A stretch of DNA of 64,000 nucleotides, from NCBI RefSeq assembly GCF_022376445.1, contig NW_025954997.1:1-64000 (forward strand), in the 5' to 3' direction. The DNA comes from Fomitopsis serialis. Its lineage: Eukaryota > Basidiomycota > Agaricomycetes > Polyporales > Fomitopsidaceae. Numbering within the stretch: position 1 is the stretch's first letter; each line of letters starts with the position of its first letter. The position numbers and the translations under genes are program-made. Positions 50,151-61,215 of this stretch are shown here, piece after piece. Below the pieces are notes generated by a model that had not been told where the DNA came from, searched no databases, and saw only the letters and a program-made list of their open reading frames with translations.

Positions 50151-50650
50151 GCAACTGCCAAGACTCGGAAATGTCGGCAAGTGGCCGGCGTATGCGAGTG
50201 AGACGAAGGCGTGAAACGGGCGCGAGTGCGGTACGTAGGAAGCGGGCGGGCGTAGTATGCAGGTGGTGTGTGGGGTGGTTGGGCGGGAGCGTGTGGGCGT
50301 GGTATGCAGGCGGCGGGTGTGGTATGCGGGCGGTATGCAGGGTGTGGGCGCGCGGGCGCGGTATGCAGGGCGCAGGCGGCGCAGGATGCGGGCACGATAA
50401 ATGTATTATTCTTATGGCAGCTAGTGCAATACAGGAGCATCTAGCAATATGCCCGGATCTGCTCCCAGCTGCATACGCGTAATTTTCACGCTCAGAGCAG
50501 CTCCGAGCATCTAGAAAAATGCGAAAAGTCTAAATTTCTTGCTCCAGGCTGCTCAGAGCTGCTCGCAGATGCTCTTTTGACAGCGGCCCCACCGCGCAGC
50601 TCAGAGCAGCTTGGAGCATCTCCCAGCAGGTCTGATTTCCACTGGGCTTG

Positions 50651-52139
50651 ACAGGCGGTCCGGCGCTCATACGCTCGGAAGTTCTCACGCTGGTCTGGTG
50701 CAAGCTCGTACGCGATGTTAATTATCCTCGTTCCTCTGCCGGTTCTACCACCGTGCATTCACTTTTACTTGATTGCCATGGTATGTTTCTACATGCAGAA
50801 ACCTTCAACGGAGTTTATCGGAGCATGGGTCCAACTGGTAAGCAAATATCTGGTGTTCGGCTCTCAGCGGCTAACCCATCTGCGATTATCTGTACAAGTC
50901 GGTCTTAGGGATGTACGACAAACAACCGTCAGCACGATATCGAAAGATAACTGTTCGTCGCTATGAAGCGTGATCATCTGCAGTTATCTTGCGAAATCGT
51001 ACAGCGGTGAGTCGATCTTTCTCTGTCTGCACATATCAGCAGAATGCAGTTTTGCTGATGACCGTCGTCTAATCCGGAACACCTGAACGTCGCTCAAGCG
51101 CAAGTACTAGGGGAGCTCAGACTAGGGGAGCTCAGACTGAACGGGTACGGGTACGGACCGTCCCCGTGACGTACCCTTGCCCGTCCCCGTACCCTAGTAA
51201 CCCTTGCCCGTTCAACGTTCAGTACTCAGTCTCAACTCCTCGGCTACTAGGTGTGTCAGAGTCTCAGCCTGAAAGCGACATGACCAAACCCTTGCTGTTG
51301 ATCATGATGCCGTTTCTCTACAGTCTTCTCTACTTACTAGTACCACTCTGTTAGTAAGGTCGGGCCCCGTAAATCCCTGGACGTTCATATAAGTGACTCA
51401 CTGGTATTTGCAGGCGCAGCGTTTGTGTGCGCCGCCGTACAAATCACGGCTCGGGGCCTACATTAGACCCTGATCAATCATGTTTTCGCTTTGTTCGCAA
51501 TGCTGCAGCGCTCTGGGCTATATACGGTGAGAATCACGTCGTCTGGTTCCATAAGAATTCAGTCACTTGCGCTGACTTCGACTCTCTCAGACTCCCGGCG
51601 CGATGGGAAGGTCAACCGTGAAGTAGTGTTCGTTCCACAAATTGCTGCCCTATCCAATCGCGTGTGATGTGTCGCCCGACTATGATTTGCAAGCTCATAA
51701 TACATCACCCTTGTGACGTCCATTTGGAATCTGCGCTGACCCTCCTGTCGGATTGCAGGCTTACTGTTCGCGTCGACACAATCCGAATTCATATAGGTCA
51801 TCTCAACTACAGAGGCCAAATAGTGATACTGCCTGAGGCAGCGATGTGATCGACGTCCTCAGTGTTCTCGCCGCGGTCACGGTGTCCTTCAACATACACA
51901 TGTAGACGGTTCATATGTCAGTCCCGGTTTTCCTGGTGAGCTCTCGGTCTATTGCATTAATGAGATATGCACTACCTTCCTGTTGCTAAGCAGGCATATT
52001 GACACTCGCGGCCGGTGAGCGGCGCTGAACGGCCACGCAGCAGTGCCGCAGCGGTGATGGGGTTCAATAAAATGAGGCAAACATCAATTCAGTGTGACAA
52101 CAATTGCTTCACAGCGTAAGCGGCTCATCGGCTTGTAGC
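50651..52139. other. intergenic with a fold-back repeat
   Basis: No gene is supported. About 51,103-51,252 forms a fold-back structure: CTAGGGGAGCTCAGACTGAACGGG on the left answers, imperfectly, to the complement of CCCGTTCAACGTTCAGTACTCAGTCTC on the right, with GGGTACGGGTA words between. It looks like a miniature element related to the hAT ends elsewhere in the window. Confidence 0.4.
51103..51252. repeat. fold-back/miniature inverted-repeat element
   Basis: Imperfect inverted arms of about 40 bp surround GGGTACGGGTACGG and its complements. The core words match the arrays at 10,966-11,098 and 25,955-26,055, so one transposon family probably left all three. Confidence 0.4.
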
Positions 52140-53779
52140 TTACTCCCACACCCTCCAGTTCATGTTACTTCCGTCACAGAGATAACCGCCGAGACCAGGC
52201 CTGGTCATTTCATCGATGCTAGCAAAGGCAAGACCGGTCATGGTTTGCAGCAGGTCCGGATCTTCCCAGTTCATAAGCTTCCCTATCACTAATTCGGTTT
52301 TGCCAGTCCTAACGAAGATCATCACCTTGGAGCCATTCGTGGAGAAGCCCCAATTGCATTGGAAATAGTACATCTCTCCCCATATCTATGGTGTAAGGGA
52401 GAGCTCGAACGTGAGTACCAACAAGGCTGTGAAGTTAAATCTCTGGCGGCATACCTGTTTCATCAATTTGACAGGCAATAGACTGTTATCCCAAAGGAAG
52501 GTGCCATCATTATTGACGACATCTCCCGATGTTACCAGTCTATATGTTTTGTTCGTGTAACTCCATGATGTCTTCACCTCACCACACAAATTGGCACGAT
52601 AGATGAGTTTTGCATTGACCTCGGTTTGCATGTCAGGGGTGTTCTCAGTGGGAGGATCCTGTACCTTGACTTGTTTTGTTTTACGCGAGCTCTTCCTTTC
52701 TCCAGAGGACATAGCACTTTGAGGACTCTTATTCTGCAAGAGCCTTCTGGCCGGTAAGTCCTGTTTATCAGAGCCTTTCACCTCCTCCACATTCTTAGTA
52801 TCTTGGGCATCGGGGACAGGTGGGTTTGATATGCCAATTTGGACCCCAGTAGTGCCCCCGATGTCTGGTTCGGACCTTGAGTCCGGGTACGACCACTTAT
52901 CTTGCTTGGTGGCTCGTCCGGGCCTGCCATGAAACAGGATGTAGTCGGGGTAGCCAGACGAGTTTCGAGTTTTCGTCATGTGAAGAGCATATGTGGCTCG
53001 TCCAAAGCGGGGGAAATGGATACGATGCGGGTCGACAGCTTCCCTGTCCAAGTCATCCATTTCAAGTGCGTCCATGCTGACTGTATTCTCATAACGAGTC
53101 TGTGTTTGTTTAGATAAGTCAGGGTTGCCCCAACAGTATATCACGGAGGAACGGCGTACCCTCAGCATGAGATCCAAGGCATTTGTCAGCTGGACCTTCA
53201 CTTGATCCTGAATAGATGGCTCTGACTCCGCGACCTGAGGCCCATAACGACTGTGTAAGCCAAGCCAGTTGGCTAGGGAAGTTACTGCTTCATATTGTGG
53301 GCGCGCAGTTGGGAGCGGTGAAGAACCAGGGCCAATTGTCGTCATGCCTTCGATTTGATTACCATTCACTGCTGGCGGCCTCCTGTAGATAGCGGTAAAG
53401 AATGCTCGCTGTGCATCGGATTCAGGTATAATGCCTCCGCTATCGGGATCCGCGTATGCACAGAGTCTCGCATTTAGTTTTTCGCATTTCTTCAGGCTTA
53501 TTAGTCGGTCTCCAAGACCAAGCTCATTGACTGTCTTGGCAGGCTTTGTATGGCTTGATTTTAAGGTAGAGCACTCTTTAAAGCGCACAATGGGCCAGCA
53601 CACTGTCTGCACGGGAGCCGGACAATCTCCTAAGAAAAAAAATGGTATCTGTGACCCCCGGCATGAAAGTCCACAGGGATTGGAGTAGGGAGGCCGGCGA
53701 CATAGATACGGGGTGGCAGATAAAGATGAGGCAGCCCTGCATTATCGACCTGAGGCCCTGGCGGAATGTGTTGAGCCAT
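52140..53779 (-). CDS. PD-(D/E)xK-fold-like protein of the basidiomycete kinase-associated type, frame broken once
   Basis: The reading begins MAQHIPPGPQVDNAGLPH at ATG 53,779. At an eight-T run near 53,640 the frame must change to continue as GDCPAPVQTVCWPIVRFKEC; the only alternative, a 26 nt intron, is too short. The frame then stays open to 52,455 and joins after a 69 bp intron to 52,385-52,140. Central GYPDYILFHGRP, later LCGEVKTSWSY and then KQIWGEMYYFQCNWGF, MIFVRTGKTELVIGK and LLQTMTGLAFASID suggest a PD-(D/E)xK nuclease-like fold: D in PDYIL, E and K in GEVK, Q in KQIWG. In agaricomycetes such domains often stand before FunK1-type kinase domains (recollection). Function is unknown. 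The T-run break means a recent pseudogene or a sequencing slip. Confidence 0.5.
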
Positions 53780-55158
53780 GATCTTCGATGTAAGATGATG
53801 CACTGGCAGGTTTCGGGAGTTATGGGTCGAGTGGTTGCTGAATGTGGGTCTCGAGACGCAGTCATGCATGCAATATATACCTGTAGCCCAGGCCTTCAAG
53901 TTGCGGAAGTTTTGGACAATACTACGGTGACGTCAGCACAACTGACACTTGAAAGATGTGGTTTCGTCAGCACAACGGCAGCTGTTACTGATGCATTTTT
54001 TGATAGACAATTGAAGCCCGGCAGCCATCATGATGCCAGTGGGAAGCCGGTTACAAGTGGCGTCAGGTCTAGGATCATACAACACGTACTACGTCAACAT
54101 CACTGCATTCACAATCAGGTAAAACATCTATCATTCTGAAATTACAATAACACGGCGGTGGACATCATCAGAGTTGATACAGGTTGGGGACTCGGAGCCT
54201 GAGAGGCCCCTGAGACGATACTCGTACTGGCATTACGCGCCACTGCTGTGCCGGTCTAATTCTTACGGCGGGTAACCAAGCGGGCAGACTCGAACTTGGA
54301 CAGACAACTCAAGTACTCAAGGAGGCGGCTGCGGTTGCGTCGCCGCGGAACGGCCGGGACTGTAGCAAAACGCGAGTGTGCCAGTGGACGAATAGTAAGT
54401 ACTACGTTAGTAGGTTATGTAAGCATCCTTGTAAGACCCATGTTGGCTCATAACTTAGTAACTTACGACCGAGAAGGTTTGAGGCTGCTGAGACTAGTAA
54501 ATATCTAAGTGGCACTCATCGCAATTGCCGTCTTTCTAAAGTGTACAGCCTGCGATATGCGTTAGGTTCAAGTTGAAGCCTGAGGTTGAAGGCATTGCCA
54601 CGTCTGTAGATATGACTGACAATTGTTGCAAGTATCAGCTATTGATGTCGATGACTGGGATAATAGACTGCCAAATCAACCTCCCAGGCTCGGAGAGTCA
54701 CCAATCACGTACATACACCAACTGGAAGTCGAACAATACTTACAAGCTCCGGCGCTCGCACACGCATGTGGCGCGAGACGCCGCTCAAATAGCGCCCAGC
54801 CTGGCTCTCCTAGGGTTATAAATGGTGGCCTTAGATTCGTCCATCATCCGCCGATTCAAATTGCCCCACCGTGACCACCAAAGTTGAGCAGTATGCAGAG
54901 TTGCACTGACGCCGAGAAGCCAACGATGGTGAGCCTCAAATCCTAGTAGTAGACAAGTGGCGTGGTCAGTCTCATTCCAGTCATCCATCATAGCATTTAA
55001 ATACCGCGAAATCACTCGTCATTTATGGTCTCATTAAGAGCAGTGATGGTGTAGAAAACTCCCTTGTCCTTGACAGACAGACCTCCGAACTCCTCGAGTC
55101 TACCATCGTCAATATTTCGGACGAGTCTGACTGGCGTTTTTTCATTGCGCCCCCTGCC
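53780..55158. other. spacer between divergent genes
   Basis: 1.4 kb between the start of the PD-(D/E)xK-like gene (minus) and the kinase-like gene (plus). No further coding sequence is supported. Confidence 0.4.
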
Positions 55159-55886
55159 ATGCACCCTCCGCCTATCCTCCCGCCGGACGGGAATCTCGAA
55201 CTCCATCTCGAACTGAGCGAGGTGATAAATCAAGAGGGCCGCCACCACGTCTACAGAGTCGTTCCGCGGACGTCGCACGAGTCGTCTCAGGCGTTCACCT
55301 ACCCACCCATGGTCATCAAGGTCTCTGCGGAATCCGAATCCGATGGTCAGGGCCTCGCTAAAGAGGCCGCAATGTATGACCATCTGATTTCTTTGCAAGG
55401 AAGCGTCATCCCGCGCTGCTACGGGTACTTTACACGGCCCTCCAGTCTTTTCGGAAACGTTTGCTTGATGCCTAATGCGAATGCGAGCCTCAGCATCTTG
55501 CTACTCGAGTTCGTAGGCCGCCCCGTGTCCGATTATTACGGTCTCGGCCAAGACCTGCGGTGAGTTGATGGTATCTGGCATCGCTTCTAACCTTGGTGTG
55601 ACTCACTGCAATTGTCCGAACCAGAGAGGACCTCTATGACATGTACAAGGATCTCTGTGAACTCGGGATCTATCACCATGATCTGCGGCACGAGAACGTT
55701 TTGTGCGTGGATGAAGACTCGGAGCTTGAGGGTCGAGTCCCAAGTCTGGCATCACCCAGGACTGGCCGTGTCTACGGATTCCGCATCATTGATCTCGAAA
55801 CAGCGGAGCAAACGAACGTGAGGCCCGATAGGCTATACATCGAATGTGACCATGTCATCGAGGAGATCATCAGGGATTCCGAGTAG
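55159..55886 (+). CDS. kinase-like protein, short and atypical
   Basis: Exons 55,159-55,559 and 55,625-55,886 (intron 65 bp, phase 2) give 220 residues. The fold order of a protein kinase is visible: VIKVSAESES (Lys of strand 3), LAKEAAMYDHL (Glu of helix C), IPRCYGYFTR, LLLEFVGRPVSDYY (hinge), LGIYHHDLRHENVLCVD (catalytic loop with HHD in place of HRD) and FRIIDLETAEQT (DLE in place of DFG). There is no typical glycine-rich loop and almost nothing after the metal-binding segment, so the C-lobe is missing. Many agaricomycete genomes hold such mini-kinases. Activity is doubtful because of the short C-lobe, although catalytic Asp and Asn are kept. It lies divergent to the PD-(D/E)xK-like gene. 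Confidence 0.7.
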
Positions 55887-56754
55887 TATAACTTGAACGC
55901 ATTGTCATGTTTATATCATCGTCTGGCTTAGAGTGCCCATTGATAATGCGATAGGTGATTAGTAACAATGACACCCTCAAGCGAGTCCTAGGCTGTTCAT
56001 ATGATGTCTGTGGCCGGAGGGGCAGGGAATAGTATTGTGAATACCCGGCGGGTTTGTTTACGGTTCATCCCGTTCTCAGGCGAGGAGGATTGAGCGCACA
56101 CAACAAGTTACACTGAGGTGGAGCTTGCCACTAGTCTCATTACTAGATACGTTGCGAGTACAATATCATCGTGGCTGATAGTTCATAAAAGCCAACGTAG
56201 TAAGAAGACTCCCGCCGAACCCTGACACATCCTACCTACTAGATACGTCGCTCAAAACTCATACCGCCCCAGAGTGACGGTACATGTGTACCGTAACCAG
56301 AAAATTGTTCTCCGGGAAATTACACTTGAGCCTACGCCCCGACTCATTGCGGACCAGGCTGCACATCGGAGCCGACCCCGACAACTGGATCCCTGCGAGT
56401 ACTCGCTGCTGGTCGCAGATAGACAATTTTATGATTCTGATTGCATATTATGCTGCGAGCGATGGCTGCCTTCCCACTGGCAACACCCGCCAGTCACTCA
56501 ACACCTGATACCTATCGGACGTAGTGCAGCCGCCCTCCCCCCCAGCTCGACACCGGCGAGGCACAGGATGTGAAAACAGATGAGTTCTGGAATTCGTAGG
56601 CAAAGTTATCTCAATGGTCCTCTCCCACTAGTAACACACGCTCTTGCCATGCGGAATCACGGGAAACGCAAGTCGAATACATGCATCAAGTTGATCCACC
56701 AACGTAACGCATCACCTATGAGGCTATGACTCAGACGCCCCCACTTCCTTCATC
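55887..56754. other. intergenic, no gene seen
   Basis: No coding sequence with domain or splice support on either strand. It carries the 3' flanks of the convergent kinase-like and terpene synthase genes. Confidence 0.4.
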
Positions 56755-57864
56755 CTAGTAGTATTCCCCGCGAGGACGGATGGGAACGACGCGCGTCCTC
56801 TTGATTTCCGCGTGCAGTGGTCCGAAGTAACGCTGGGTATCGAAGCTCCACTCGATATTCCCGACAATCCAGTACTCCAGCGCCTTCACATACTTCTGGA
56901 CCATCTGGTCGACGGCGGAGCCCCAGCTCGGCAGCTGGCTCTGAGTCTGCAGGAAGCGATCCATGAGGGTCTCAAAGAGACTCCCCACGCGATCGGCGGC
57001 GGTCTGCACATCGGCGTCCTCGTCGTGCATGAGCACCGTGACGACATTGTTCCCGCTCATCCCCGCCGCCTGTTCCATATTGTATGAATAGATGTCCTGC
57101 TCGAGGTGTCAGAGTGCAACGGAAAATTCAGCAGGAGCGACTCACGTTCGACCAATTGATCATGTCCACCGCAGCCCAATACAACGACATAAATGTCGGA
57201 TCGTCGAGGACTTCGTCCGGGAGCTCTATGCCCAAGCAGGACTCGGTGAGGACCAAGCACGGGCGTGTCGCGCTGTTCTCGCGCCGCAACGCTTCGTAGG
57301 AGGCCATGTCAAGGACAACCCCACGTCCTCGGAGCTCGGCCTCCTGAGCTACTGCGTCGATATAGTCCTCGCAGTGTTTGAAGAAGCGTCGGACGCAGCC
57401 CGGACCTGCGCATTGGAGCAGCCGGGCTCTAAATCTGTTCGGTGCATCAGCCGACGGCTCAACGGCCTGAGCGGGCAGAGGACTCACTCGATGGTCATCT
57501 TCGCCAACGCGGAACCGTCGTCCGAACCTGGGGTGCGCAGAGCGTTCAGGAATACGTCGCCGGTGCGGCGAGCACCGGCGCTATCCTGTTCGTCGCTGAC
57601 CTCGTCGATGACGAACAGGAGGTTCACGAAGTCGCAGCACATCCTGAGGTGCTCGTGGTCGGCATTCGGGATGACGTACGAGACGAGTAGCTCATAGCAC
57701 TCATGGGTGAAGGCGGCGCGCTTTCTGTCGGGGAAAATCCTGTAGCTGTCGACCCAGGCCGACGAAGCTGCGGCTGCACTGGCGTGGTGAGGATTTATGG
57801 AAGCCTTGAACGGGCATAGAGCCAAGAGGTCAGGCAAGACGAAAGAGCGAGGAGTAGAAGACAT
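56755..57864 (-). CDS. sesquiterpene synthase, class I (copy 2)
   Basis: Exons 57,864-57,488, 57,434-57,146 and 57,096-56,755 give 335 residues. The introns are at the same places and phases as in copy 1 but shorter (53 and 49 bp). The aspartate-rich motif is DEVSD (87-91, in [13 protein letters not shown]), a D-E variant also found in active fungal enzymes. The NSE motif is NDIYSYNME and the Arg-Tyr pair is in [10 protein letters not shown]. The C-terminal third is close to copy 1 ([11 protein letters not shown]), while the N-terminal third differs more, so the substrate pocket may have diverged and the product may be different. It faces copy 1 in opposite orientation 12.5 kb away. Flanks are not similar, so the pair is older than the Obg pair. 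Confidence 0.9.
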
Positions 57865-57901
57865 GGCTTAAGTGTGCTGCTATACTGGTACCAGCGACCC
57901 T

Positions 57902-57909
57902 GCTTTTAT
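57902..57909 (-). promoter_or_regulatory. TATA-like box of sesquiterpene synthase 2
   Basis: CATAAAAG on the minus strand lies about 40 bp before the ATG at 57,864. Confidence 0.4.
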
Positions 57910-58717
57910 GCGATTTTGAGTATGACGGAAGACCAGAGCTGAAGCGGACTAGTGAGCCTTCTACCAATTGTGCAAGCAAGACGCGCACTTTCCAGAGAGA
58001 AAATCGTGCCATTAGGACAGACGAGCCGGTGTTTGGGCCGGCCCAAATGGGTTGCGTAGCGGCCGTGCAGTTCTGTCGAATGTTGTGTCTTCGCGCAGTC
58101 TCGCGAGAGAGTGCTGGCCAGTGATATTTGTCTTTCCGCGAGCTTCCTTCTCCAAGCATGGAAGCGGGCTACATGGTGCTCAAGGCTTGCAGCCAATGAC
58201 CTATGGCCATTCTTGAGACGTCAATTGCTATATTATTACATCTGAACTACGTACCTAGACATGCGCGCGGACGACAAGTCTCATTTGGACAGTGATAATC
58301 TGTGTGCCGCTGGCCTTTGGTAGGATACCCTCCAATTCCTGACAGCAATCGCGAGAAATGCATGCCGGCATGAATCTACCTAGAAGAGCGGCACATTGAT
58401 ATTCGGCCATAACTCTCCGCAGTGAACTGTGTTGTTCGCAGCTCATCAGACGTACCGCTAAGTGAGCAGTGCTGCAGCCTGCGAACAAGAGGGCATGCCG
58501 TCCAGTAGGATTAATGTCAATTTCATACATGTACACCCGCGAACATTGCAGCGAACAGACTGACGGAACACTTACAACTTCTGTTGATGATCCGACCCAG
58601 ACACCACATGTGGCGTAGCACCACGCTGGGGAGGGAAGTCGCACAGTATAGCCAGAGATGCTCCGCGGCTTCTCAGTCTAATCTGGGCTCGTTGACGCGA
58701 GCCACTCATCCACCTGC
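57910..58717. other. intergenic, no gene seen
   Basis: No supported gene. The right edge is the abrupt start of the duplicated Obg segment. Confidence 0.4.
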
Positions 58718-59054
58718 GTACTGGCTCTCAGTTTCGATGTACTCTGCAGCGTTAACAGACATGAGGTAGCTGCACCTAATGCTTACTGGCCAGTAGTCAT
58801 TATCAATATAGGCTATTCGAGCAGTCGGTGCAAGCATACGTACTCACCAATCTTTCCACTGGCACAATGCTTCGTTTGTGTGAGTAGTTAGCAGGCAATG
58901 GCAGCATACGGATCGCAAGATATCAACTGAACCCTCTAGTGCTGACCTGAATGTCAGAAACGATCCTCGCAGTCAATCCCTCATGGCGCTTTTAGGTCAC
59001 TGGCTCGAAAGCAAGGATACCGTAGATAAGGTACCAAAGCATGCTGCCCCATCG

Positions 59055-61168
59055 TTACCTCGACACATCGTTCAGGACCGCCGACTTCGGCGACGGATCC
59101 TCGCCTCGCCTCGCCTCCTCCACGTACCTGCGCATCAGCCCCACAACCTTGCGCAGGTTCAGACTATGCTTCGCCGAGATTGGAATGACGTCCGGAGCCC
59201 TCTCGCCAACCACACTGCCCACCGGGTCCTGAACCTGCACCTTCATCTCCCTCTCCACAAACTCTTCCAGCTTCTTCAGCTTCTCGCGCGCCTCCAGCAC
59301 AGCTTGCGGGTCCTCCTGGCCATCCTCGCTTGGGCCTCCAAGTAGGTCGGCCTTGTTCGCGAGCACCATGCGTGCCTTCGGGCTCAATCCGGGCTTGTAT
59401 TTCTCGATTTCGTCCCGGAGCACGCGCAGCTCATCCCACGGCGCGGGCGACGAGAGGTCCACGATATATACGAGCGCGTGCGACCGCTCGATTGCCCGGA
59501 GGAAGGAGTGGCCGAGGCCGACGTTCGACGACGCCTCCGCGATGAGCCCCGGGTTGTCCGCGACTGTGAAGCGGAACGACTCGAGCGGGTCGTCTTCCTC
59601 GACAGCTCTCGCCTGGTTTCGCGTGAGTGCGTCAGCGAGCGCGCCGCTTTCCATAAGTTCTTTTTCGTGCTGGGCTTCTACCCAAGTCTCGTCGTAGACA
59701 GTGCCGTCCGAGCCCTGGAAGCTACCGTCGTCTGCGACGCGTATGACAGCGACGACCGGGTTGAGCGTCGTGAACGCATACCCCGCCACCTCCGTCTTGG
59801 CGCGTCCGCCGGTCAGCGCCCGCAAAAGGGTGCTCTTCCCGGCGTTCGGCATGCCTACGAGGCCGATGTCCGCGAGGAGCTTGAGCTCGAGCGACAGCGA
59901 GATGCGCTCGCCATCCAACCCGCGGGTGGCAAACTTCGGCGAGCGGTTCTCCGTCGACAGGTAGTGCGGGTTGCCCACTCCGCCGTGCCCGCCAGCCGCG
60001 ATGAGATGGCCCATGGTGTCCGGTCTTCGGTGGCCCAGCGGGGCGTTCAGATCCACTTCATTGTCTTCCGGCTCATCCGACTTGTCGAGGTCAAGGTAGA
60101 TCGGGCTCATGGCCTTCTGTCGGCGCAGGTGCCTCCGCTCGCGCTCTTCGCGATACAGCGCGCGCTCAGCTTCCTGGAAGAAGCTACGCTTCATGTTCTC
60201 ATCCTCGTACGTCGGGTAGTGCGCCCATCTCCGCGCGCGCAGTTGCTTCTTGCGCTCCTCTGGATCGAGCCCTTGCAGCGCTTCCTCCTCGGCCTCGTAC
60301 TCGTCCCTGGCCCGCCGTGGGTCGTCGCGCGAGAGTTCACGCACGATAGTACCGACCGGCACCCTAATGATGGTCGGCGGTGCATTCTTGCCGTTCTGCC
60401 ATGTACCTTGCCCAGTGCCTCCTGCCTGCGCTCGTATTCGAGACGACACGGACGATAGGGTAGTGAGATGCGGTGTCGCCATGATATAGACGTCTCCGCC
60501 ACGCCCGCCATTCCCGCCAGACGGCGGTCCGTAGGGCTTGAATTTCTCGCGATTGAACGCGACGCACCCGTCGCCGCCTTTTCCTGAGCACCGTTAGAAG
60601 TGAGTAGGGACTACATGACGTGTCGGCGGCACGTACCTCCACGGACATGGACGACTATGTGGTCGAGAAACGTTTGTCCCTGTGGTCAAGCCTTCAGATA
60701 TATCAGACTCAACGGAGTAACGATGACGGAGATCACAGGACCATAAGACAAGGCATACTAGGGAGCTCGCTGCAGAACTAGAACACTACACGGGATGGTG
60801 CCCTGTGTTCCACGACCTGCGTGCAAGTAATGAGACATGCGAATATGCCTCGCAAACGTCAGGGATAGGCGCACTCTACAGCCCTCTAAGACGAGCCGAC
60901 TGAACTCACCATAGAGGCTTCACAACCAGCAGGAAATGTAAGAAAGGATGGGTATGGAATCTACGAGCTTTTCTGGTACACTCACATTCTGCCGTCTCTT
61001 CCACTCTGTCCTTCGCTTCCGCCGCAGCGCATCCAGGTCATTCTCCTTCTCTGCTCCCTCGGTGTCTTCTGTTGTGGTTGAGAACGACCGACTTGTCCGC
61101 TGGAAAGAGAAAGCGCTTCGCCGACAGGTGCAGCGACTGAACGGACGCAGAATGTGCAAGAGGCTCAT
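59055..61168 (-). CDS. Obg-family GTPase (mitochondrial MTG2-like), intact copy 2
   Basis: Exons 61,168-60,986, 60,679-60,637 and 60,583-59,055 give 584 residues in one frame. The family acts late in large-subunit assembly of mitochondrial (MTG2) ribosomes. Exon 1 (61 residues, MSLLHILRPFSRCTCRRSA) is Arg/Ser-rich like a mitochondrial presequence. The glycine-rich Obg fold begins about residue 75 ([28 protein letters not shown]) and carries a long charged insertion (about 160-250, [13 protein letters not shown]). The GTPase domain has G1 GMPNAGKST (about 319), switch I and G2 GYAFTTLNP, G3 DNPGLI, G4 NKADLL and G5 ISAKHS. The C-terminal TGS domain of some Obg proteins is absent. Intron 1 is 306 bp against 80 bp in copy 1. 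This is the copy likely to be functional. Confidence 0.92.
60700..60940. repeat. insertion in intron 1 of the intact Obg copy
   Basis: Between CCTGCTGGT and GATATATCTGAAG (minus strand) copy 2 has about 225 bp that copy 1 lacks; in copy 1 these words are adjacent (ACTGCTGGT/ATATATATCTG). It is either a small insertion, possibly a miniature element, or a deletion in copy 1. The boundaries given are approximate. Confidence 0.5.
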
Positions 61169-61215
61169 ACGCCTGTCCACAACCAGAGTGACGGGGGCTG
61201 AGCAACTACCAAACA

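Larger units (their letters stand above)
48340..50650. mobile_element. 2.3 kb inverted-terminal element carrying a host-gene fragment
   Basis: The two ends are inverted copies. Left CTGCTGGGAGATGC (48,356-48,369) and AGCTGCTCTGAGCTGCGCG (48,374-48,392) match exactly the reverse complement of 50,616-50,629 and 50,593-50,611, with the same 4 nt gap. Weaker similarity extends outward (CCCAATGAAA and CCCAGTGGAAA). Further GCTGCTC/GAGCATCT words lie subterminally at 48,400-48,430 and 50,420-50,580. The interior has a C-rich tract (48.65-49.38 kb), a decayed F-BAR gene piece (49.38-50.15 kb) and a G-rich tract (50.2-50.4 kb). No transposase is present. This is the architecture of a non-autonomous element that has picked up host DNA (Pack-type). 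Confidence 0.65.
58718..61215 (-). repeat. inverted segmental duplication, right arm (Obg region)
   Basis: Reverse complement of about 30,375-32,652, with high identity in exons, the second intron and the 3' flank. It is about 225 bp longer because of extra sequence inside the first Obg intron. Confidence 0.85.

Noticed and set aside
59478..60458. 326-codon plus-strand open frame, and its equivalent at 30,866-31,876
   Set aside because: Antisense to the Obg exons in both copies; conserved only because the Obg gene is.
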